Source: JAICYJ01 sp035473255 (GTDB lineage Bacteria; Actinomycetota; Thermoleophilia; Gaiellales; JAICJC01). From it: 8,544 nt of DNA. Where the stretch lies: the NCBI GenBank assembly GCA_035473255.1, contig DATIOK010000043.1, forward strand, positions 1-8,544, given 5' to 3'. Under the pieces are notes generated by a model, which was given only the letters and a program-made list of their open reading frames with translations, was not told where the DNA came from and made no database searches. Shown here piece by piece: positions 1-4,971 of the stretch (within the stretch, counting starts at the first letter, position 1; each line of letters opens with the position of its first letter). The translations under genes were made by a program, and so were the position numbers.

Positions 1-1586
1 CGGCTGGGCGCGTGACCTGTCACCGCCGCGATGAACTCGTCCCGGTCGAGCGCCAGCAGCGCCAGGTCGCTGGTCGCCCGCACCGTCGCCGTGCGCGGTA
101 TGTCCTGCACCAGCGCGATCTCGCCGAAGTAGCCGCCCTCACCTAGCCGGGCCACCTCCGTGCCGTCCTGCACGATCGAGGCCTCGCCCGACTCGATCAG
201 GTAGAAGCGGTCGCCGGCGTCGCCCTGGTCGAACACCGCCTCGCCGGCGGCCACCGGCACCGGCTCGAGCAGGCCGCTGATCCGCTCCAGCGTGGCCTCC
301 GCCAGCGGCTCCAGGAACGGCACGCCGCGCATCAGCGCTACCCGCTCTGGCAGGAGCACGCCGACGTCGAGGCGGATCAGCATCGGCCACGTGATCGCCA
401 CCAGCACCGGCAGCAGCGCCCCGGTCGCCACCAGCGCGCCGCGGATCCCGATCAGGTGGATCATCAGCGGCGCCGCCGCCCCGCCCAGGCCGACGGCCAG
501 CGAGAACACCGTCTCCAGCACGCCGAACACCCGGCCCAGCACGTCGTCCGCGGCGACCCGCTGCAGCAGCGTCAGCCCGGCCACGTCGACCAGCACGTTC
601 CCGATCCCGACCACGACCAGCATCGCCAGCGCGAATCCGGAGTTCGTGAACGCAGCGACCAGCGCGATCGGAACGCCCCACAGCACCAGCCCGGCCGCGA
701 AGTTGAGGGACTGGCGGCCGCGGCCGACCAGCGCGGCGGCGACCACGCTGCCCAGCACCCCACCCACGCCGACGGCGGCGTTCAGCAGGCCGACGCCGGA
801 CTGCCCCATGTCCAGCAGCTGCAGCGCCATCACCACGATCAGCACACTGATCGCTCCGGACACGAACACCTGTGCGCCGAACAGGCCCATGATCAGTCGC
901 ATGCGGGGGTTGCTGCCGACAGCGGCGAACCCCTCGGCCACCTCCGACAGGATGCCGTCCGTCTCGGCCTCCCTGATCGGGCGCTCGCCGCGGGGGATGC
1001 CCGACAGCATCGCCAGCGACCACGCGAACGTCAGCGAGTCGATCGCCATCACCGTGCCGGTGCCGGCCCAGACCAGCATCACGCCGCCCAGGGCCGGGCC
1101 CAGGAACGTGCCGACGCTCTCGATGGTGCTGGTGACGACGTTGGCTGCCGTCAGCTGCTCGGGCGAGGAGGTCAGCGACGGCAGCAGCGCCGTCTGGGCC
1201 GGTTGGAACGCTGTGGAGACCGCCGTCACGATCAGCGCCGCCGCGTACACGATCACCGCCGGGGCCGACGTCCACACGGCCACCGCCGCGCCGGCGGTCG
1301 CCAGCAGCCGGATCGAGTCGGAGGCGAGCATCACCGAACGGCGGCGATAGCGGTCGGCCAGCACCGACAGGAACGGGGCCGCGAACGCCGCCAGCGTCCA
1401 GCGCGCCAGCGCCAGCAGCCCGACCGCCTTCGCGCCGCCCGCGTCATACGCGTAGACCGCCAGCGCGATGCTGAACGCCCAGTCGCCGATCACCGATCCG
1501 GCCAGCGCCAGCTGCAGCCTGCGCAGACCCTTGCTGGAGAACGCCTCACGGAACGCGCGGGTGGATTCGGTCAGGCGGCCGGGCAC
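1..1586 (-). CDS. MFS transporter with C-terminal cyclic-nucleotide-binding domain (3' end outside window)
   Basis: This is an open frame of 528 complete codons that runs off the left edge. Residues about 20-410 are a chain of hydrophobic segments typical of a major facilitator exporter, with the motif-A-like loop ADRYRRR at 77-83. From about residue 416 the protein becomes soluble and reads as a cNMP-binding (CRP/PKA-like) domain: GEGGYFGEIAL ends at residue 492 and is followed by PRTATVRA, so the phosphate-binding-cassette Arg is present at 498. This pattern is that of a ligand-competent domain. Only a few C-terminal residues should be missing. The start is the GTG at 1586-1584, because an in-frame TGA lies five codons upstream with no ATG between; the Shine-Dalgarno sequence is weak. 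The gene is divergent from the small His-rich gene at 1700. Substrate is unknown; gating by a cyclic nucleotide is inferred from the fusion. The family call is firm, the function is not. Confidence 0.88.
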   Translation of the reverse strand, partial: MPGRLTESTRAFREAFSSKGLRRLQLALAGSVIGDWAFSIALAVYAYDAGGAKAVGLLALARWTLAAFAAPFLSVLADRYRRRSVMLASDSIRLLATAGAAVAVWTSAPAVIVYAAALIVTAVSTAFQPAQTALLPSLTSSPEQLTAANVVTSTIESVGTFLGPALGGVMLVWAGTGTVMAIDSLTFAWSLAMLSGIPRGERPIREAETDGILSEVAEGFAAVGSNPRMRLIMGLFGAQVFVSGAISVLIVVMALQLLDMGQSGVGLLNAAVGVGGVLGSVVAAALVGRGRQSLNFAAGLVLWGVPIALVAAFTNSGFALAMLVVVGIGNVLVDVAGLTLLQRVAADDVLGRVFGVLETVFSLAVGLGGAAAPLMIHLIGIRGALVATGALLPVLVAITWPMLIRLDVGVLLPERVALMRGVPFLEPLAEATLERISGLLEPVPVAAGEAVFDQGDAGDRFYLIESGEASIVQDGTEVARLGEGGYFGEIALVQDIPRTATVRATSDLALLALDRDEFIAAVTGHAPS

Positions 1587-1606
1587 GGCGCCATTCCATC
1601 ACGTTC

Positions 1607-1635
1607 TTGCATTTGTGAAGTCCTGTGGGAAGATT
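1607..1635 (+). promoter_or_regulatory. Tentative promoter for the His-rich repeat protein
   Basis: The 113-base gap between the divergent genes is AT-richer than its surroundings. On the plus strand TTGCAT (1607-1612) is followed after 17 bases by AAGATT (1630-1635). Spacing is ideal but both hexamers match the consensus only partly. The leader would be about 60 bases. No clear promoter was found for the divergent MFS gene in the same gap. Confidence 0.25.
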
Positions 1636-1699
1636 TCTGTGCGCTGATCCGTCATGTGTTCAGTTTTTCGTGTTCGCCCAACAAGCAGGAGGACCCCGA

Positions 1700-1927
1700 A
1701 TGTCGGAGTACGAGCACCATCGCAAGGCGCAGGACGAGGACGCGTCGAAGGACGACGTGGAAGCTCACCGCCATCGCCACGCTGCGGATGAGGGCAAGGA
1801 CGACTCCAAGGAGTCGACGGAGCCGGACGTCGAGGCGCATCGGCATCGCCATCGCCATAAGCACGCCGGCGACGAGGGTACGGATTCGACCGAGCCCGAC
1901 GTCGAGGCTCACCGCCACCGCATGTAA
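1700..1927 (+). CDS. Small His/acidic-rich repeat protein (DVEAHRHR repeats)
   Basis: This 75-residue protein belongs to no family I can name. It is extremely hydrophilic: 12 His and 22 Asp/Glu, no Cys, one Tyr, no membrane segment or signal peptide. DVEAHRHR occurs at residues 19-26, 43-50 and 67-74, an exact 24-residue (72-base) period; STEPDVEAHRHR is identical in repeats 2 and 3. The second repeat runs on into HRHKH. Across the 12 shared codons of repeats 2 and 3 I count six base differences, all synonymous, which argues for real coding and selection on the peptide. The start is fixed by a perfect AGGAGG at 1687-1692, seven bases before the ATG. A strong terminator follows, so it is probably a single-gene unit. 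Metal or proton buffering, nucleic acid or polyP binding, or a repeat-type peptide precursor are all possible; none is shown. Confidence 0.8.
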   Translation: MSEYEHHRKAQDEDASKDDVEAHRHRHAADEGKDDSKESTEPDVEAHRHRHRHKHAGDEGTDSTEPDVEAHRHRM

Positions 1928-1940
1928 GCACTCCTGCAAG

Positions 1941-1976
1941 AAAGGGGCCCCGGCCAGGCGGCGGGGGCCCCTTTTT
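1941..1976 (+). terminator. Rho-independent terminator, probably bidirectional
   Basis: AAAGGGGCCCC (1941-1951) pairs with GGGGCCCCTTT (1964-1974) across a 12-base loop and is followed by further T residues to 1976. This gives an 8-bp pure G/C stem, extended by A-T pairs, and a T tract, starting 13 bases after the stop of the His-rich gene. Read on the minus strand the same hairpin is followed by TTTCTTG, so it could also end the operon whose last stop is at 2005. Confidence 0.85.
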
Positions 1977-2004
1977 GTTTGGTCCCGTGCGGTTTCCCAG
2001 CCGA

Positions 2005-2700
2005 TCAGGAGCGGCGGCGGCGGCGCATCGGCCGGTCGGCTTCTGAGCCCGCATCGCCGTCCGCCGGGCCGAGCACATCGGCCAGGGCTTCCAGCAGCCG
2101 TCGCACCGCCGCCGAGTCGGCGCCCATCTCGTCCAGGCGTCTCGCCACCTGGGCCATGGCGGCGTAGGCCGGATCGGCCCCCTCCAGCGCTTCTCTGGCA
2201 CGACGTGAGCGCTGGGTCAGGTCGAGCGCGATCGCGGCCTGGTTCGCGAACAGGCCCAGCAGGTCCATCTCGGCCAGCGTGAACGCGGCGTTGGCCGGCC
2301 GGTCGAGCACCTCCAGCACGCCCAGGGAGCGCTCCTGGTGCAACAGCGGCACCGCCATGATTCCCTTGGGCACGTAGCCCGTGTCCTCTGCCACGTCCTG
2401 CGCGAACCGGGGGTCGGCGCGAACGTCCTCGATCACAAGCGGCTGGCGGGTGACCAGCACCCAGCCTGCGATGCCTGCGCTTGACGGCAGCCGCCGCCCG
2501 ATCAGGGTATCGGCTCCCGATCCGGCCACCGCCTCGAACACCAGCTCGTCGGTACGCTCGTCGTAGAGGAAGATCGAGGCCGCCTTGGCACCAAAGATCG
2601 CGCGCGCGGTCTCGGCGACGGAGTTCAGCAGGTCGCGATGGGCATCGTCGGCCGAGAGCACGCCGGCCGCCACCGCCACCATCAGGGGATCGTCGCTCAC
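2005..2700 (-). CDS. GAF-domain protein
   Basis: This 231-residue soluble protein has a GAF domain at about residues 23-160. The family-typical stretches are ASIFLYDE near 41-48, GIAGWV at 76-81, IEDVRADPRF at 90-99 and the core strand SLGVLEVLDR at 125-134. After it come a helical, Ala/Leu-rich region (about 160-212) that could mediate dimerisation and a basic tail ending MRRRRRS. GAF domains bind small ligands such as cyclic nucleotides or cofactors, or serve as dimerisation modules; no output domain (kinase, cyclase, HTH) is attached. It is the last gene of the five-gene operon: its GTG start overlaps the subtilase TGA as GTGA, with GGAGGAGG at 2715-2708, seven bases upstream. This placement suggests it works with the protease or the sigma factor. 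The GAF assignment is secure; ligand and partner are unknown. Confidence 0.87.
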   Translation of the reverse strand: MSDDPLMVAVAAGVLSADDAHRDLLNSVAETARAIFGAKAASIFLYDERTDELVFEAVAGSGADTLIGRRLPSSAGIAGWVLVTRQPLVIEDVRADPRFAQDVAEDTGYVPKGIMAVPLLHQERSLGVLEVLDRPANAAFTLAEMDLLGLFANQAAIALDLTQRSRRAREALEGADPAYAAMAQVARRLDEMGADSAAVRRLLEALADVLGPADGDAGSEADRPMRRRRRS

Positions 2701-3533
2701 GGTGTCGCCTCCTCCACGTTCGTCGCGGTCCCGTGCAGCACGCTCTTCAGCTGGAACGGGGTCAGCTCGGGGTGCTTGCCCAGGATCAGGGCGCAGATGC
2801 CGGTCATGTGCGGGGTCGCGAAGCTGTTGCCGCTGCAGCGCAGCGTGGAGCCGCCGATCCAGGGCACGTCCAGGTCGAGGCCGGGAGCGAAGAACTCGAC
2901 CGGCGGGTCGGGGTTGTAGAAGAAGGTGAGCGGGCCCTTCTGGTCGTGGCTGCCCACGGACAGCACCGACGAAAACCGCCACGGGTAGCTCTCGACCGGC
3001 ATGTTGTGTGCCGAGGCCACGATCAGGGTGTTGTTGAAGTAGGCGTCGTCGGCCAGCTCGTGCAGGAACTCCGAGAATTGCCGCTTGGTCGTGGACAGGC
3101 TCATGTTGATCAGGTCGAACTTCTCGTCGACCGCCCACTCCAGGCCGGCCATCAGCACCGGGCCGCTGCCGGTGTAGCCGGCGCCCAGCACGCGCACGCT
3201 CACGATCTCACAGTCGGGTGCGATCGACCGCACGATCCCGGCACAGGCGGTGCCGTGGCCGCACAGGTCGCCCTCCGTGTCGGGCAGCACCTCGACCTTG
3301 TCGGGGTCGCCGATCGTGACCGCCTGTTGCACCTCCCCGACCAGCGGGTGGTCGGGGTCGACGCCGCTGTCCACGATCGCCACCCGCACGCCCTTGCCGG
3401 TGGAGCCGCCCCAGGCCCACTCCCGCGTGAACCGCCCCGGCCAAGCCGGATCGCGCAGCTTTGCGGCCTGGTCGGCCGTCAGGCTCCAGGCAGGCAGGAG
3501 CTCCTCGGGGACGTCGTCTGCGGCGTCGCTCAC
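2697..3533 (-). CDS. S8 subtilisin-like serine protease, apparently cytoplasmic
   Basis: This 278-residue subtilase has all catalytic elements: Asp55 in VAIVDSGVD, His93 in GHGTACAGI, Ser237 in GNSFATPHMTG, and an oxyanion Asn177 in IVASAHN. There is no signal peptide, no I9-type propeptide and no membrane segment; the catalytic core begins about 50 residues in, after a short acidic leader with DQAAKLRDPAWPGRF. It therefore probably acts inside the cell, unlike most secreted subtilisins. Cys91 and Cys98 flank the catalytic His, and Cys233 sits four residues before the Ser, so thiol sensitivity is possible. The GTG start overlaps the TGA of the preceding 88-residue gene as GTGA, with no clear Shine-Dalgarno, implying translational coupling. 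The next gene again overlaps by GTGA. The substrate may be an operon partner such as the small protein or an anti-sigma; that is inference. Confidence 0.92.
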   Translation of the reverse strand: MSDAADDVPEELLPAWSLTADQAAKLRDPAWPGRFTREWAWGGSTGKGVRVAIVDSGVDPDHPLVGEVQQAVTIGDPDKVEVLPDTEGDLCGHGTACAGIVRSIAPDCEIVSVRVLGAGYTGSGPVLMAGLEWAVDEKFDLINMSLSTTKRQFSEFLHELADDAYFNNTLIVASAHNMPVESYPWRFSSVLSVGSHDQKGPLTFFYNPDPPVEFFAPGLDLDVPWIGGSTLRCSGNSFATPHMTGICALILGKHPELTPFQLKSVLHGTATNVEEATP

Positions 3534-3796
3534 AGGCGATCGCGAAGGTGTTCGACGAGAGCGGGGCTTGCCTCGAGACCTGCCCGCGCGAGCGCTCCCT
3601 CGAGATCCTCGAGGGTCTGCGACCGGAACGTCGCATCGGCCCCCGCCAGCGCCGCGATCTGATCGATCGCGCGACGTGTGGCGGGAAGCCTTGCGGCTGT
3701 CAGCACCCAGGCTTCGGGAGCCTGGGGCATCGCCCGTAGCAGTTCTCCTATGCGCTGTTCGTCGTACATCTCATACTCATGACGTGGGACGGGCAT
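3530..3796 (-). CDS. Small protein of unknown function between sigma factor and subtilase
   Basis: I do not recognise a named family. With the ATG at 3796 the product is 88 residues, predicted helical, with no Cys and no membrane segment. The N-terminal half carries ELLRAMPQAPEAWV; the C-terminal half carries ADATFRSQTLEDLEGALARA, which loosely recalls NHLP-type peptide leaders (pattern: Asp, aromatic, Leu, Asp-Leu, Ala-Leu); this is weak similarity judged by eye. The start is supported by GAGGG at 3809-3805, eight bases upstream, and makes a 20-base overlap with the sigma gene; a longer GTG-started form (3832) and a shorter ATG form (3769) are less likely. Its stop overlaps the subtilase start. 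By position it could be a cytoplasmic anti-sigma factor, an adaptor, or the protease substrate. There is no zinc-binding HxxxCxxC motif of the usual anti-sigma domain. Confidence 0.75.
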   Translation of the reverse strand: MPVPRHEYEMYDEQRIGELLRAMPQAPEAWVLTAARLPATRRAIDQIAALAGADATFRSQTLEDLEGALARAGLEASPALVEHLRDRL

Positions 3797-4349
3797 GTTC
3801 TCTTCCCTCGAGTTGCTCACGAAGTTTGGCAAGGCAGCGCGAGATGCGGCTGGCGATGGTCCCGGACGGCAGGCCCAGCGCGGTTCCGATCACGGCGTAG
3901 CTCTCGTCGCGGCGGAAGAACCGGTCGAGGATGTCGCGACAGTTGTCCGGCATCGCCAGCATCGCCTCCTGCACCGACAGCGCCTCGTCCAGCCGGTCGA
4001 GGCTGTCGTCGACGCCCGCCTCCAGTGCCTCGGGATCGGCGGACTCGCGCGAGCCGGCGCGGATCCGGTCGATGCAGAGCCGGCGCGTCAGCTGCGCGAT
4101 CCAGGGCCGCACCGCCTCGTCGTTGCGGAGGTCGCCCAGCCGCTCGTAGGTGCGCGCGAACACCTCCTGGAACACGTCCTCGGCGTCGGTCGGCGAAAGC
4201 CGGTAAGCCTGCTGGGCGATCGCCAGCACGTAGCGCGAGAATCGGCGCACCAGCTCCTCCCAGGCGTCGTCATCGCCGTCGCGGCAACGGGCGACGAGGC
4301 CGGCATCCGTGGCCGTACTGAGCGCCGTCATACGTTGATGAAACTCCAT
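3777..4349 (-). CDS. ECF-type RNA polymerase sigma factor
   Basis: The 190-residue product has the two-domain build of extracytoplasmic-function sigma factors. Sigma region 2 spans about residues 18-98, with DAEDVFQEVFARTYERL at 55-71 (core and -10 contacts) and PWIAQLTRRLCIDRIR near 82-97. An acidic linker follows, then region 4 at about 125-180 with the helix-turn-helix in SYAVIGTALGLPSGTIASRI, which reads the -35 element. Such factors redirect RNA polymerase to a small regulon. The ATG at 4349 directly abuts the TAA of the upstream gene (zero gap); a second Met at residue 7 is an alternative. No membrane anti-sigma gene lies beside it; the downstream genes are an 88-residue unknown, a subtilase and a GAF protein, which suggests control by a soluble partner or proteolysis. 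Family call is secure; subgroup is not assigned. Confidence 0.92.
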   Translation of the reverse strand: MEFHQRMTALSTATDAGLVARCRDGDDDAWEELVRRFSRYVLAIAQQAYRLSPTDAEDVFQEVFARTYERLGDLRNDEAVRPWIAQLTRRLCIDRIRAGSRESADPEALEAGVDDSLDRLDEALSVQEAMLAMPDNCRDILDRFFRRDESYAVIGTALGLPSGTIASRISRCLAKLREQLEGREHARPTS

Positions 4350-4886
4350 TTACCGCTCGCTGGCAAGGGTTTCGGCCGCACTCTCCGCCCGGGCCACCAG
4401 CAGCCGCGCCTCGGACGAGCGGCTGTCGTCGGTGCGGCTGAGCAGGTTCACCGCCACCAGCACTGCCCCGGCACGGGCCGCCGCCTCGGCCAGCACGGCC
4501 GCCACCGTCATGTCCGCGTGGTGGGCCTGGTCACAGCGATGTCCGGCCTCGAGCGCCAATTCGGCCAGATCGGCGGCGATCCGGGCCAGCTCCAGCGAGT
4601 CCTCGGCGGCCTGCGGCAGCGTCTCCGCGATCCGCGGCTGATTGCTCGTCTCCAGCGCATCGGTGGCCGCCTCGTACGACATCTCCAGCGCCGCGGCGTT
4701 GACCCACAGGCGGGAGTCGAGCGCCGCCGCCTGCGCGATCGCGCCGCCGGCCTCGGGCCAGACCTCATGTGAGCGGCGGGCGACCTTGGTGACGAGCGCC
4801 GCGGCCAGCGCCGCCGCGGCGGTCGCGGCTGAGCCGGCGGCCGGGGTGCGTTCTGCCGAGCTGACCCGTGTCAGCAACCGCTCCAT
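4350..4886 (-). CDS. FTCD_C-like (cyclodeaminase/cyclohydrolase family) protein
   Basis: This 178-residue, Ala-rich, all-helical protein resembles the C-terminal domain of formiminotransferase-cyclodeaminase. Residues 14-31 (TPAAGSAATAAAALAAAL) match the family's N-terminal loop and helix, usually P-A-P-G-G-G-S. ADMTVAAVLAEAAARAGA (124-141) followed by VNL (146-148) matches the conserved distal helix that ends in an Asn-containing segment. The Gly loop is shortened (only one Gly before Ser), so folate chemistry is uncertain. Family members act on 5-formimino- or 5,10-methenyl-tetrahydrofolate, but many stand-alone ones are uncharacterised. The ATG at 4886 is chosen because a longer frame, to 5063, would run through the start of divergent ppk; it has no Shine-Dalgarno but a -10-like TAGACT eight bases upstream. 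It is the first gene of the sigma-factor operon, abutting it with no gap. Confidence 0.75.
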   Translation of the reverse strand: MERLLTRVSSAERTPAAGSAATAAAALAAALVTKVARRSHEVWPEAGGAIAQAAALDSRLWVNAAALEMSYEAATDALETSNQPRIAETLPQAAEDSLELARIAADLAELALEAGHRCDQAHHADMTVAAVLAEAAARAGAVLVAVNLLSRTDDSRSSEARLLVARAESAAETLASER

Positions 4887-4894
4887 TTGGCGCC

Positions 4895-4900
4895 AGTCTA
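4895..4900 (-). promoter_or_regulatory. Putative -10 element for the sigma-factor operon, leaderless
   Basis: On the minus strand TAGACT (4900-4895) fits the actinobacterial TANNNT -10 pattern and lies eight bases before the ATG at 4886. Transcription would then start at or next to the start codon. No convincing -35 hexamer is visible. It shares an 85-base gap with the divergent ppk promoter. Confidence 0.4.
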
Positions 4901-4959
4901 GAGCGCGCAAGGGTCGAAGATGCTGAAACCAGGTGATCGCCAGGATCCAGCACCCGGAG

Positions 4960-4965
4960 TACGAT
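4960..4965 (+). promoter_or_regulatory. Putative -10 element for ppk, leaderless
   Basis: TACGAT fits TANNNT and ends six bases before the ATG at 4972, so the transcript would begin about at the start codon. The only Shine-Dalgarno-like bases, GGAG at 4956-4959, are 12 bases from the ATG, which is too far. No -35 element and no PHO-box-like repeat was seen here. Confidence 0.4.
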
Positions 4966-4971
4966 TGCGGG

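Noticed and set aside
139..1275. 378-codon open frame on the minus strand
   Set aside because: It is out of frame with the MFS-cNMP protein on the same strand and is Arg/Gly/Ala low complexity.
1599..1655. 18-codon ORF (MTDQRTEIF...) upstream of the MFS gene on the minus strand
   Set aside because: It has no Shine-Dalgarno or repeat of regulatory codons and is likely chance in a short AT-richer gap.
1625..1927. N-terminally extended His-rich protein (100 residues)
   Set aside because: The extra 25 residues have different composition and no ribosome binding site, while AGGAGG is correctly placed for the ATG at 1700.
456..2282. 608-codon open frame on the plus strand
   Set aside because: It is antisense to the MFS-cNMP gene, crosses an intergenic gap, the His-rich gene in another frame and the terminator, and has low-complexity composition.
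2005..3138. Longer GAF protein starting at 3138
   Set aside because: The first about 145 residues lie out of frame inside the subtilase and are low complexity. The GTG at 2700 has a perfect Shine-Dalgarno and a GTGA overlap.
4446..4452. Single GTTCACC inside the FTCD_C-like gene
   Set aside because: There is no second unit 11 bases away and it lies within coding sequence, so it is a chance match to the PHO core.
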